From Hesseltinella vesiculosa (taxonomy: Eukaryota > Mucoromycota > Mucoromycetes > Mucorales > Cunninghamellaceae): 64,000 bases of DNA. Shown piece after piece: positions 33,864 to 45,829 of the stretch. Location: assembly GCA_002104935.1 (NCBI GenBank), contig MCGT01000001.1, positions 1,195,001 to 1,259,000 of the forward strand, given 5' to 3'. The notes beneath the pieces are model-generated. The model was not told the origin of the DNA. It did not search any database and saw only the letters and a program-made list of their open reading frames with translations. Positions within the stretch are counted from its first letter, which is position 1. The number at the start of each line of letters is the position of its first letter. The translations under genes were made by a program, and so were the position numbers.

Positions 33864-35084
33864 ATGAAACTAGCACAGGGATTGGTGATTGTTACGGGAG
33901 GGTAAGCGCTATTTTTTCTCCATCTTCTAATACTTAGAATTGACGATTTTACCCCTCCTCCTAAAGATCTGGTGGCCTTGGTGAACAAACAATCCACTCG
34001 ATTGTTGCCGAAAATGGATACGTTGCTGTAAGAGAGCGCGGCCCTTTTTTTCTGTTCATTGAAGCTCAAGCTCATTTTTTCAATGTATTTATTTTTTGAC
34101 GATGTGATCTTCTACCTTTTGATTTCGGCTTATTTTCCAATGGGCATAAAATGATTCACTAGTTGATAGATGTCAATGTCTCAGGCTCAGAACGCATCGT
34201 GGAAAAATATGGTGAGAAAAGAGTTTATTTCCCCGGTCCTGTCGATGTAGCCAACGAGGTAAACACTTTTTTAGACGGTGACGGAACCAAAGAGTCATCA
34301 CGTTTTTTTTTTTTTTTTTTGTAGGAGCAAGTGGCTGCTGCCATGGAAATGATAGATGCACATTTCGTGGACGTCACATGGCTAGGAGCTGTGATCTGCA
34401 GCGGGGTGCTTTTTGCACCGCCAACCAAATTGGGATATGGCCCAAAGGGCAAGTTGACAAGTTTCCAGCAGTTCAAACATGTCATGGATATCAATTTGCT
34501 CGGCACTTACAATGTAGCTCACAAGGTCAGCGAGCAATTGATCAAAAGCTCGCCGTTGAACGAGGATGGTAGCGTTCAAAAAGAGAAAGGGCGAGGCTAG
34601 GAGGCCACGCACGAAAAAGACTGGCTCACCTTTTATTTTCTACAGGTGAGCGAGGTATGATCATCACGGTGTCTAGCATTACTGGATTGGATGGCTCTAT
34701 TGTCGGTTATGGTACCTCCAAAGGTAAACAAAGAAAAGGTCAACGACAAGGAAATTAAAGCCCGAGGGATTTTCTTTCAGCTGCCGTTGCAGGATTGACT
34801 TTACCTTTGGCAAGAGAATTGTCAACGTTTGGTATACGTGTGGTTTCCATTGCACCAGGCCCATTCGGTAAGGCGTTCAAAAAAAAAAGCATAGCGATTG
34901 AGTCATGTTTGCCGCAATAGAAACCTCAATGATTCACGTGGATGCCGATATCCAGGCTCCAGTTGGGTTATTCCCAAAGAGGTATGGCTACCCACATGAA
35001 TTTGCGGAGTTGGTGGTCTATGCCTTTAAGCAGAGAATGCTCAACGGGTGTGTGATCCGCTTGGATGGTGGGCTCCGCGCTTAA
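33864..35084 (+). CDS. 17-beta-HSD10-like short-chain dehydrogenase (3-hydroxyacyl-CoA dehydrogenase type 2)
   Basis: Seven exons (33864-33901, 33967-34027, 34163-34258, 34325-34568, 34646-34723, 34781-34867, 34921-35084) give 255 residues, the usual length. Seen: the NAD(P)-binding TGGSGGLGEQT, then DV in VYFPGPVDVANE, the NLLGTYNV segment, catalytic Ser in IITVSSITGLDG and catalytic Tyr/Lys in YGTSK. The end (GCVIRLDGGLRA) follows human HSD17B10. Family members oxidise short branched 3-hydroxyacyl-CoAs in mitochondrial isoleucine and fatty-acid breakdown; animal HSD17B10 also forms part of mitochondrial RNase P. No obvious N-terminal presequence is seen. The substrate is inferred from overall similarity only. 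Confidence 0.85.
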
Positions 35085-35234
35085 TCTTTTTCTTGTCAGT
35101 CGGTGGTTTTTTTTAGGTTGAATCATGACAGAGGAACATCAGTACAATAAAATGCTCAGAATTTTTTGACCACCTCTGATTGGTTCCGATTTTTGCAGGC
35201 GTTGACACTCTACGGAACTTGAATTTGACCCACC

Positions 35235-35475
35235 ATCTTCTTTTTCGTTTTGAAAAAAAAAACACAGATGCTGCACAACGCTTTTGAGTGATCAGATCGA
35301 TATGGCATTTGGTAAGGGTGCGTAACGACGAGAATGATGATTGTTTGAGAAAAATCAGGCCGATCGGTGGAGACTGCCCAGCCAGTTTTTGGTCAGTTTT
35401 GTTTTGACACCTCCGATTCCTCTGCTAAAAAAAACGATAAATCGTCCATTTTTGCCAGGCGATATGATAAAAAAA
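35235..35475 (-). repeat. Dispersed repeat family A, copy 5
   Basis: Reverse copy with recognisable complements of the head (ATCGTCCATTTTTGCC, diverged), AACTGACC, CGATCGGCCTGA-type and GATCAGATCGATATGGC words. Confidence 0.65.
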
Positions 35476-35579
35476 CCACCTTGATTTTGATTGGTCGTGC
35501 TTCACAAAAGGTGCATTATTTTTTTTTTGGCGTACTTTTTTTCTTTCTTTCTTTCTTCTTTTGATCTTGTTTCCATCTT

Positions 35580-36330
35580 AGCTGGCATTGCAAGTTATTC
35601 AGCTGATTGCATTGACAAAGATCCTTGGGATATTTCTTGGTGCATCAAAACGTATCTCTTACCATTCTTTGGGATTGTGGTGCTTCGCTCTCTGCCATTC
35701 ATCCACAAGTTGCCTTAGATCTTGGCCAAAATCGCGATCCTACACAGCTCCGTGACGTCAAGAATCAAGTCATCAGCACTGATGGATTCAAAGTCAAACT
35801 GTTTGGCAAGTCTCTTTCCCTACGTCATTCCAGATTTGTCGAAACAGGTGATATTGGGATGGGGCTCCATGTCGCTACTTAATGCCACAGTTACTGCTGC
35901 CGAGCAACCTATTCCTATTTTAGTGAATGACAAGCCTGTCTGCTTCAATAGCAGCTCCTGACCTGCAGAATCATACTCGCTCGAATATGTGTCTCTGAGC
36001 CCTGCCTCTTCGTCTCAGGCAACGACTAGCCAGCAAGCCGATCTCGCGAAAATTTAGGTGGATGCCCTCGCGCAAGTGCCTGGAAAACCTTTGATTGTGG
36101 CTCTACTCATCGAATTGAACATCGACACTAGTGGTCACAGGCATGTTCTTCATCTCCATGACTCTTCCATCCTGATGTGCAAACCAAGATCAATGAAAAC
36201 TCAATGAACTAGTCAAGCATGGCGTCCGCATAAGGCAATTTACGGAAGTTGACCCAGGGGTGGCTTGCAACGACTTTCCCTCTTGGCATATTATCACTTT
36301 GTCTAGCTTTCGATAAGTGGGTTTATTTTT
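35580..36330 (+). pseudogene. Decayed retroelement fragment, protease to reverse transcriptase start
   Basis: Reading frames shift several times. Around 35640-35800 the text TILWDCGASLSAIHP followed by VKLFGKSL resembles a retropepsin-like aspartic protease, in which DCGAS replaces the usual DTGAS. A further frame nearby continues VILGWGSMSLLNATV, like the protease second half (ILG motif). Downstream broken frames resemble the linker and the N-terminus of a Ty3-type reverse transcriptase, but no YVDD region is present. No long terminal repeats recognised. This is a non-functional relic; the order fits a Ty3/gypsy pol gene (inference). Confidence 0.45.
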
Positions 36331-36840
36331 CTTAAACCAGATGCGCATGGCTACATCACCTCCTTCCGGTCAACGAGACGAGAAAGCAATAAAATATGTC
36401 AATCAGCAACTGACCAATCCAAGTCTCCAACGGAAATGCGTCCTCTCTTCCGGTTTGCTCACGAGTGATCACATGTTTGCCAATCAATGAGATGGCTGGC
36501 TTTCGGAGAGGCGCTAAAAGCAAAAATACCGTTTTGGCTCCAATGGTAGAATTGGATTTTGAGTTCACGCTCGTTGGTCGATGATTGCCCTTGTGCCTTC
36601 TATTTACTTCTCTTGTTAAAATGACGAATAAATAATACGACTATGGACAGCATTTTGTAGACCTGCAGGATTACGTGAACAGGAAAAAGAGCCGCATGTT
36701 GAAATGAGCCTCTTCTTGCCAGTGCTGGACCCTCGTTTTTCAAGGGGAGAATGGAGCGTTGTTTGACAGAGTGTACAAAAAAAAAAAATCGAACCTTTCC
36801 TTCTTTTCTTCTTGCTTTCATTTTATTTCTCCTTTGCTAA
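36331..36840. other. Upstream region of the first transporter gene
   Basis: No gene seen. The last 60 bp form a pyrimidine-rich leader directly before the ATG at 36841. Confidence 0.4.
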
Positions 36841-38880
36841 ATGACCAATACAATCCCAGCAGTTGATCCAGCGGCAGAGACCCTTGACACCAAGGGGGAG
36901 GTGGTTTCCATATGCTCATCCATATCTGAGCACCAGGCCTCGTTCAAAAGCAAAGCCTCAATTTACAACGTGATTTTTTCGGGTGTGGCTCTTGCGTCGG
37001 ATGGTTATCAATCGGGGGTCATCAGTTTTGCCAATTTATTCTTGAAGCAGATCTATGGCTCCGAGGTTTTCAACAGCACCATGGCTTCGAGGCTGACGTA
37101 CTCTTTGTTTGTGGGCGAAATCATCGGTCAACTAGGTTAGTTCACACAAGAAAAAGGGAGAGAGTGAAGACTCTCATTTTTTTTTTTTGGCGTGACAAGG
37201 CTTTGGTTTGATCATCGATCGCATTGGTAGAAAATTCGGGTTGGTGAGCGCCTCATTGCTTGTGATTCTCGGTGCCGCATTGTCTGCAGCAGCTTCCGGA
37301 CTGTCCCCAACAGGATTACTTTGGATGCTGATCGTAGCCCGCGGACTTCTTGGGTAAATCTTTTTTATCTACTGGAAATGACATGTCACAACTTTTTTGT
37401 TTCCTGTAGTGTCGGTGTTGGCGCCGAGTAAGGTTTGAACTTTGCCAGGGAAAAAGGGTCCACGCTGACCTCGCCGATTGAATTTTTTTTTTTTTGTTGA
37501 ACAGGTTTCCATGCAGCAGTGTTTCGGCTGGGGAAGCAACAGATGAAATTGGAAAGAAGCGCCGTGGTGCTATTTTTGTCACAGTAAGTGCCTTTCTCAT
37601 GAATGCGTATAGATGACAAGCTCCTTTATTTTAGGTGACCCAATTTGTGATTGATTTTGGCTATGTGATCGCTGCTGTTGTCACTGGTAGGATCTTTTAC
37701 CCTTCCTCGCAGGATTCAGCACTGACCATCCATCTCTCTCTCTCTTCGAAAAAACGCTAGTCATATTGTTGGCTATTTTCAAGGATCACTTGGAACCAGT
37801 ATGGCGACTCTTACTGGGCTTGGGTATCCTTCCACCCCTGTCTGTGTTGTATTGTATGTTTTAAAAAAAAATAGGAGGCACTCTGACATCGCTGACCAGT
37901 TTACCAATAGTCCGTTTACGCATGGCTGACTCCAAGCAGTTCCAAGAAAATGCCTTGAAGAAGAATGTTCCCTATTGGCTCATTTTCAAGCGCTATTGGT
38001 GGCGTTTGACGGTGACGTCGGTGCTTTGGTTCCTTTATGATTTTATTTCCTATCCAAGCTCGGCTTTCTCCTCGATTGTAAGGTTTGGAAAGAAACCCCA
38101 AGGAGTGCATAACATTTTTTTTTTTTTAAAAAAAAAAAAAGGTGCTTGAGACGGTTGCTCCGGATTCTACCTTGATGGTCAATGCCTCGTGGAACATCTT
38201 GCTCTATGCCTTTTACCTACCGGGCTGTGTCATTTGTGCTTTACTTGTGGACGTCATTGGACGGCGCAAAACCATGGCCATTGGCTTCCTTCTCCAGGGC
38301 ATTGTTGGATTGGTCTTGGGTGGTGCCTATTATCCCCTGACCAACAATTGCTTCCCCATGTTCGTGGTCATGTATGGCGTAAGTGAAGCGAGCAATGTAA
38401 AAAAACTAGGCCACTGAGACTTCTTTCGAAAGGCTTTCCAAATGTCTGGTGAGATTGGCGGGGGAATCACAGGCTTGATTTCTACCGAGTCTTTCCCATG
38501 TGCTGTTCGTGGAACGCTTTATGCGATCGCAGCTGGTAAGCACCCTGACAGAAAAAAAAAAAAAAAAGAACCGAAGTCCGCTCACCTTTTCTTCTTTCAT
38601 TTTGAAAGCCATTGGCAAACTTGGAGCTGTGGTTGGTTCGCTTTGCTACGCCAGCATGCAGGATACAATGGGAGGCATACGTGGGCCCTTTTTATTTGGC
38701 AGTGCCTTGGCCATTGCCATGTCGATTTTTGCGTTTTTTACAGTGCCTGAGATCTCTCCCGATAGTTTGGACAAGGAAGATGAGGATTTTAAGCAATATC
38801 TCCGAGAGAATGGCTATGATACCTCCAACTTGGGCCTCCAAACCGAAAAACCTGCTCTTCAACCAGCCAATTCAAATTAA
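36841..38880 (+). CDS. MFS transporter, phosphate/glycerophosphodiester (Git1-like) type, paralog 1
   Basis: Ten exons (36841-37135, 37200-37353, 37410-37427, 37505-37583, 37635-37686, 37761-37853, 37911-38077, 38142-38378, 38433-38535, 38609-38880) give 489 residues. Seen: DGYQSGVISFANLF in span 1, motif A GLIIDRIGRKFGL, VGVGAEFPCSSVSAGE in the span 4-5 region, KDHLEPVWR, VDVIGRRKTMAIGF in the second half, GEIGGGITGLISTESFPCAVRG, and a cytosolic tail with many Glu/Asp. This pattern belongs to the phosphate:H+ symporter branch that includes yeast Git1, which takes up glycerophosphoinositol and glycerophosphocholine. Substrate inferred. Exon 3 has only 18 nt. A close paralog lies 0.8 kb downstream in the same orientation. 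Confidence 0.9.
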
Positions 38881-39674
38881 TAAATAGTCATAAAGATAGT
38901 CATAATAGAACCGGCTGATAAAAAAAAATGGAAAGCTCATCATCAAAAAAAACAATGGCGATGTTGCTTTCCAAGAGCAGGACCTGTCAAAAAAAGAGGC
39001 TTATTTGAAGGTGTTGACTTGCTTGTCGGTCTGAGCGAAGGACTTAAAATTGTTCTTTTATGGTGCTGGCTAGCATCAGGGCATAGAAAAGAAGGATGAC
39101 ATCTTTCGGTTTTTTAGGGCCTCTCCATGTTGAAAGAAGTGCCTCGGGCGGGGGTTTTTTGATTAAAAAGGTGCAAAACGGGTGTCAGATGATGTCATTT
39201 GCACAACAAGGTTCAAAACTTTTATGCTATTTTTTTTTGGTTTCTACCAAAAAGAGTTTCGATACAAGGTTTCTGGTAAGTGAATAAACAATGACAATAT
39301 AAAAATAAGCAATGACTTTAAAACATCAAGTCCTAAGGCACGAACCGAATGGTGATTGCAAATGGGATATGTTTTGATCACTCCGAACATGCACAAGCAC
39401 AAATTGGCAAAAACCGTGCCAATCCCTGCAGACAATGGACCCGCTCTTAATCACAGATGTGCCAAATTAAAGTTCACGGAGTTCCTTTGATGTTGATCTT
39501 TTTTTTTTTTTTTTTTTCTCTTTTCGTGGGTGCCTGACCAACGACCTGGTTTACATCATCTTCATGAACCGAAGAAGAACTTTAATTCAAGAATGGAATA
39601 AAAAAATTTTTGCACAGCAACTTACCAGCTCTCTTTTTTTCCCCACTTTTTTTTTTTTTAGCTTCTTTTCCAAG
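38881..39674. other. Spacer between tandem transporter paralogs
   Basis: No gene seen; T-rich leader before the second ATG. Confidence 0.5.
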
Positions 39675-41712
39675 ATGAGCGATAATAGATCAACAGAGCA
39701 GCGGGCACGTGCGGATGACGATGCTGCTTCTCAAGTCTCGTCTATCTCTGAGCACCGGGCAGACTTCAAGGCAAAGTCGTCTTTTTACAACGTTTTGTTC
39801 TCGGGTTTTGCTCTCCTAAGTGATGGCTATCAGTCAGGGGTGATCAGTTTCTGTAACTTGTTCTTGCAAAACATCTATGGACCTAAAATTTATGATAATG
39901 CTATGGCTTCTCGCTTGACCTATTCTCTGTTTGTGGGTGAAATCATTGGCCAACTTGGTAAGTTTTCCATCTTCTTATTGGTTTTTTTGGGGAGCTTTGA
40001 CCTCACTTTTTTTATCTCTTTCCAGGTTTTGGTCTCATCATTGATCGTATTGGTCGAAAAATTGGCCTTTTGGTCGCTACTTTCCTAGTGATCCTCGGTG
40101 CAGCATTGTCAGCCGCCTCCTCTGGTACGGACGCTGTGGGCTTGCTGTGGATGCTGGTCGTTTCCCGTGGTTTATTAGGGTAAGCCTGAATGGAAAGAAG
40201 AAAAAGGCGCCTTGACTGACTCGTTTTTTTTTCAGTGTTGGTGTGGGTGCCGAGTAAGTGTCAATTTGGAAAAGCGAGTCGAGAATGATATTTACCTTGG
40301 CGTGATAGGTTCCCATGTTCGACTGTCGCAGCGAGTGAAGCAACCGACGAAATCCATAGAAAACGCCGTGGCGGGATCCTCGTCTCGGTAAGTCTGGTTT
40401 TTTTTTTTTTTTTTTGATTGTTTGCACGGAGCACACGCAGAAAATGGGAACTGATTCTTTTGTGATACGAAATGGCATAGGTTACACTCTTTGTGATTGA
40501 TTTTGGCTATGTCATCTCAGCAGTGGTGGCAGGTAAACATTTGCAACTGCAGGAAAAAAAAAACTGGGTCTAATCTTTTTTTGGCCATCACGCAATAGTG
40601 ATTCTCTTGGCTATCTTCAAGGATCACTTGGAGCCAGCATGGCGCTTGTTACTTGGCCTGGGCGTGGTCCCTCCCCTCTCTGTTTTATACTGTAAGCAGG
40701 CTTTTTCTTGATGGATGGAAGTGACCGACTTTTTTTCGCTACAGTCCGGCTGAAGATGGCTGATTCAGAGCAATTCAAAAACCGGGCCTTGCGCAAGAAT
40801 GTCCCTTATGCGCTGGTGTTCAAACGATACTGGTGGAGAATCTTTGTGGCATCCTTGATGTGGTTCCTGTATAACTTTATCTCCTATCCCAGCTCAGCCT
40901 TTTCCACCATTGTAAGATGGGCAGAAGGATCAAAGGTTTGGCGGGATGCCAAAGACTGAGCGGCGTTTCTTTCTTTTAGGTTATTGAAATCGCCTCGCCT
41001 GGGGCTTCCTTGATCACCAACTGCGCTTGGAACATTTTATTATATGCGTTTTATCTCCCTGGTGTGTTGACATGCTGTTTACTGGTGGATAAAATTGGTC
41101 GCCGCAAGACCATGGCTCTTGGTTTTGCACTTCAGGGCGTCGTCGGGTTGATCCTCGGTGGCGTGTTTGACAAAATTACTGTCAACTGCTTCCCCATGTT
41201 TGTCATTATGTATGGTCTTTTCCAAGGGTAAGTGAGCTGCCTAGAGAGGTAATCACGTTGCTCATATCACATTTTATTTTTAGATCTGGTGAAATCGGCG
41301 GTGGCAATTCATTCTTGATTTCAAGCGAAGTCTTCCCAACGGGTGTCCGTGGCACATGCTATGCCATTGCTGCCGGTAGGTGGACTTGCTTGTCTCCCAC
41401 AGCCAAACTGACTTCTCCTTCTCTAAATCTATAGCTTCTGGCAAGCTCGGTGCAGTGGTTGGCTCGTTGACTTATACTCCTCTGCAAGAGGCCATGGGCG
41501 GAGCCCGTGGCCCCTTTTTATTCTGCAGTGCCCTCGCCTTGGCCATGGCTATTTTCGCCTTTTTCGCTGTGCCTGAAATCTCCCTGGATAGCTTGGAAGA
41601 AGAAGACGCCAAGTTTAAAGAATACCTAGAAGCCAATGGCTATGACACCTCCACGATGGGCGTTTACTCTGAAAAGCAAATCAAGGACGACGAGAAAAAA
41701 GCGGATCTCTAA
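39675..41712 (+). CDS. MFS transporter, phosphate/glycerophosphodiester (Git1-like) type, paralog 2
   Basis: Ten exons (39675-39957, 40026-40179, 40236-40253, 40309-40387, 40481-40532, 40599-40691, 40745-40911, 40980-41227, 41284-41375, 41435-41712) give 487 residues. The same motifs as paralog 1 are seen: DGYQSGVISFCNLF, GLIIDRIGRKIGL, VGVGAEFPCSTVAASE, KDHLEPAWR, VDKIGRRKTMALGF and GEIGGGNSFLISSEVFPTGVRG. Exons 2-7 have exactly the same lengths as in paralog 1, including the 18-nt exon 3, so this is a tandem duplication; intron 8 sits 11 nt further downstream. Protein similarity is high by eye. Substrate as for paralog 1, inferred. Confidence 0.9.
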
Positions 41713-41943
41713 TGCATGACACTTCTTACAATAAAAACATACCTTTTTACCCATTCCTCTTCTTGCCAATGATGGATGATACTGTATCAAAAACCTTAAA
41801 CTCTCTGCCACAATTGGTCAGAGCGGAAATGCGGGGACAGTCCGCAAGCCCAAAAAAAAAAAAATCCATGACAAAAAAATGGGGTGGGGACACCTTTTTT
41901 CTTCTTTACTTTTCTTTAAAAAAAAAAAGGACCTTTTTTTGTA

Positions 41944-44406
41944 ATGTCGTTTCCAATGGGTGGAGGTGCAGCTGCTGACTGTGGTCCAGTCAATCCTATG
42001 GCTGGTCTAATGAAACAATTTCAACAAGACCGTTCGTTACAACAGGTACACAAAAAGCAGTGCCATTGTCAAGTGTCACTTCAACTTCTTCTGCCTTTGT
42101 AGGATCGCTTTACTGCTGAACAACATGCTGAAAGCTCAAAAGCAGCTTTTCGCTCCCGTGAAAACATGAATGGTGGCATGGATAGACAGGTAGACTTGCT
42201 GCATGGCATCGTGTCAGAACGCAAGCACTGATGACTTTTTTCTTCCTGCTGATAGTTTGCTGACGACTTTATGAGCGACGGAGCTATGCGAGAGCAGCAG
42301 CATTTATTCGAGTTTGGTGGCCTTCGCAATGAGCTAGAAACCATTGAACATGGCCCTCCTATGGCTCAACAACAACACATGCGACCCATGGAAAACTGGT
42401 CCAACGATTTTATGGATCACCGTCAAGTGACACCAATGCACGCTGCCCCTGTCCAGTCATCAGCCCAATTCAACGACTTTGAATCTTTTCAACAGCAACA
42501 AGCCGGTCCTTCTGCTGCCGACCCAAGTCTGATGCATCGACAGCCCTATCATTACATGCCCTCCCAGCGCTTCTTTGACAGTGGCCTCCATGCTCAGCCC
42601 ATGATGCAGCACCAAACACCCGTGTCCATGACAGAGCACGACAAGATAGCCTTTGAGCAAGCCTTTGATGACGCAGCCAAGCAGAGTAGGTGTTACAAGG
42701 GAAAAAAAAAAAAAAAAAAAAAAGCTCAACCAACGCTCTCCCCATCTTTCTTCAGTGGAAAAGGAACAGCCAGCAGCTCAAGAGGACTGGGCAAGTGAAT
42801 TTGCTGAAAAAGAGCGGGCCGAAACGGAAAACAACGATGCGTTGGCCCGCACAGCCGCCATGCTTCTGGACTCGGTGAACGTGAACGACAATCCCAAATT
42901 CCAAAAATCGCAATTCATGAGCCTGATGCAGAAACTGCGTGATCGTGAGGTGCATGTGGAAGGCGACAATCTGGTGGAAACCAAAGGCAAGGGCAAGGCT
43001 GCCTCCAGCGACTGGGCTTCGGATTTCCAGCACCAGCAGCCTGTCACTCAACAGCAACAGCAACAACAACAAGGCGAGCAGCAAGGCCGCGACTGGATGG
43101 ATGACTACCTGGCTCATGCCGGCGATCCCCAGAGTGGCAACATGTGGTCTGCCGACTTTGCAAAAAAAATGGAGCGCGGTTGGACTGAACAGCAAGCCGG
43201 TGACCAACAACAAGACCTCTCCGAAGAAGACATGCAGAAGCTGTACGGCAAGGGCACCGAATTCCAAGACTGGGTCGAACAGTACAACCACAACATTGCC
43301 CATCTCAAAACATCCCAAGACAAGGACTGGGACTCGATGCAAAAGGATTGGGACCGTTTTGCTGATGAACACTCCATGGGCTATCGTGCCGCGCACCCCG
43401 AATACGATAACTATTCGTTTGTGACCAACAACCCATACTTGCTCCACACTGGCCATCTTGACGACCAGCCCCAGTCTCTGTCCGACTCTATCCTTGCTCT
43501 GGAAGCACGTGCCCAGTTGGAGACCAACAACGCCGACGCATGGCAGCAGCTCGGTCTCAAACAACAGGAGAACGAACGTGATCCTGCCGCCATTGCCGCT
43601 CTTCGCAAGGCCGTGTCACTGAACCCCGCCCTTCTGGACGGCTGGCTAGCTTTGGCCGTCAGCTATACCAACGAGAATTGCCGTGCCGATGCCTACGACA
43701 GTCTGGAGCAATGGATTCACAACAACCCTGCCTACCAACACTTGCTTGCCTCGTCTTCCAAGGCCACCACCGATCACGAGCGCCACGCCTTTGTCACCAA
43801 CGTGTTCTTGGAAGCTGCGCGCTCCTCACCCGGGTCCGAAATGGACGCCAACGTGCAAATCGGTCTGGGCGTTCTCTTCAACATGTCTGAAGAGTATGAC
43901 AAGGCGATCGATTGTTTCAAAGCTGCCGTGACAAGCCGCCCTCAAGATTACCTCCTCTGGAACAAACTGGGCGCTACATTGGCAAACTCCAAGGACACCG
44001 CCGGTGCTATCGATGCCTACTTCAATGCCTTGGAGATCAACCCTGCCTATGTCCGTGCCCGATACAACCTGGCTATCAGCTGCATCAACCTTAACCAGTA
44101 CCAGGAAGCCGCTGAGCATCTACTTACCGCCCTTGCCCAGCAACACCAAGATGCCATGGGCTCCTCCACCATGGCCTCAGCTCCTATGGTTGATGAGCGT
44201 GGCACCATCCCCTCACTTCCTTCTGGAATGAGCGAAAACGTCTGGGACAGCCTGCGCATGGTCATGTTCATGTAAATACTCGACCAACATGATGAGCCCT
44301 CGATCTCATTTTTTTTTTTATTTCTTGTAGGATGAAGCGCGAAGACTTAGCAGCCCAGTGTGAACGCCGAAACCTGGGTGCCTTTCGTTCGGAATTCGAC
44401 TTTTAA
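41944..44406 (+). CDS. PEX5: Peroxisomal targeting signal receptor PEX5
   Basis: Five exons (41944-42045, 42103-42189, 42256-42685, 42756-44271, 44331-44406) give 736 residues. Seen: N-terminal DCGPVNPMAGLMKQF with the conserved Cys that is mono-ubiquitinated during receptor recycling, followed by a disordered Gln-rich half with six WxxxF/Y motifs (WSNDF, WASEF, WASDF, WMDDY, WSADF, WVEQY) for PEX14/PEX13 docking. The C-terminal TPR array includes AWQQLGLKQQENERD, LDGWLALAVSYTNE, QIGLGVLFNMSEEYDKAID, LWNKLGATLANS and ARYNLAISCINLNQYQEA. It binds SKL-type PTS1 cargo and delivers it to the peroxisomal membrane. The last exon supplies the end of the C-terminal helix bundle. Start taken from the MSFPMGGG-Cys arrangement. 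Confidence 0.95.
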
Positions 44407-45539
44407 TGATCTCATGCCACCCGATTTGATCGCAAGCCTCTCCATACCAAGCCCTCCAATCTCAAACACACCTTCACTCGCCACCAACATCAATTCTCAA
44501 CCGATTCCCCACAACACCTGCCCTCCTGGTTTCATTTGGAAGCCCCCTCGCCCTTGGTGTGTTTTCCCAAATGAACTGATTCCTTGATTTGCGTCTGCTT
44601 CCTTTCTTGTAGCTACCGCATGGCCGTATCCTTTTTTTTAGAAAAAAAAAAAAAATCAAAAAATAAATGTCGCTAAAGGGTTGTTGTGATTTGCAAATTC
44701 GTGAACCATGGGTGACACCGGCTCATAAGTCACAACTACATCTATTTGAATCACCTGAATTAGCCCAGTCACCTTTACATGACTGACAATGGCTCATCTA
44801 GAGCGTTGCCGTTCAGGCCAGCTGTTGTAGTGGCCCATTACAGCGGAGTTTTGCCGGTCGGCCGCGCAATCCTTGGCCACGGCTGCTGGTTGCCCTCCTG
44901 CCAAAATTTAATTTTCCGCTGATTGATCTGATTTATGAGAAGCAGGGACAGGCAAAGGCACAAGAGCTGGATTGACGGCGTAGAACTACTGTAGGACTGT
45001 CAACAGAGGTGGCTAAACAAAACGGCTAAGCAACGTATGACAATGAAGCAAAACGGGATGAATAAACACTCGCGCTGTGCGGATTCAAAAAAAAAAAAAA
45101 AAAAAAAAAAAAACCCCCATCGCCTTACCCGAAGGGTAAGAAGTGAAACGCTTCTTGATCTTGCATTTTGACTCAAATAGCGGTCAGCTGTGGATACTGA
45201 TGGACACAGGCATGCTCCCTCCCTCCCATTTGAATGTTTTCCAATAGCATTATTATTCAATGATGCGCTCAACGATTGACGTTTATAAAAGAGTCGCCCG
45301 ATCCTCTTTTTCTTGTTTTTCACTCTCCACGAAACTGGCACCCGCCATGGCCACAGGCAAGAGAGAGACCTTGAGCAAATAACAATACCTTCACCCCAAG
45401 AGCGGGAAAGACACCCGTGTCATTGTGTATTGTCACTGGTGTTTCTCATACGATTCCGTAAATACAGGATCTTCGTATAGCAAGGGTAGTTTGCCCCTGG
45501 ATAGAAAAAAAAAAAAAATAACCATTGAAGCAAAATAGG
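44407..45539. other. Intergenic, no gene seen
   Basis: 3' flank of PEX5 and unclassified sequence. A ~27-nt A-homopolymer occurs near 45090 and a small GC hairpin (CTTACCC GAA GGGTAAG) at ~45125-45141. No supported gene. Confidence 0.5.
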
Positions 45540-45815
45540 AAAGCTGTGTGCGGAGAACGAATATGGCAATCCCACTCTCTTCATCTTGAAAAAAAAAAGT
45601 AAAGGCTACACAGAAGTTTTGAGTGATTGGATAGACCTGAAATTTTGCATAAATGCGCAAACACATGAATGATGTTGATGCTGAGAAAATCAGGTCGATT
45701 GGTGAAGGCCGCCTAGCCAACCTTTGATCAGTTTCGTTTTGACACCTCTGATTGCTCAGCTAAAAAATATAAAAAATCCGACATTTTCACCGTAGTAGCT
45801 GAGCGTCGTGTGACA
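45540..45815 (-). repeat. Dispersed repeat family A, copy 6
   Basis: Reverse copy ending immediately upstream of the second tRNA-bearing repeat. Its central words (GATGATGTTG-type, CCTGAAATTTTGCATAAATGCGC) are nearly identical to copies 7 and 8. Confidence 0.75.
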
Positions 45816-45829
45816 AAAAAAGGCCCTAA

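Noticed and set aside
42752..43564. 270-codon frame antisense to PEX5
   Set aside because: Shadow of a well-supported coding exon; no domain and no splice signals.
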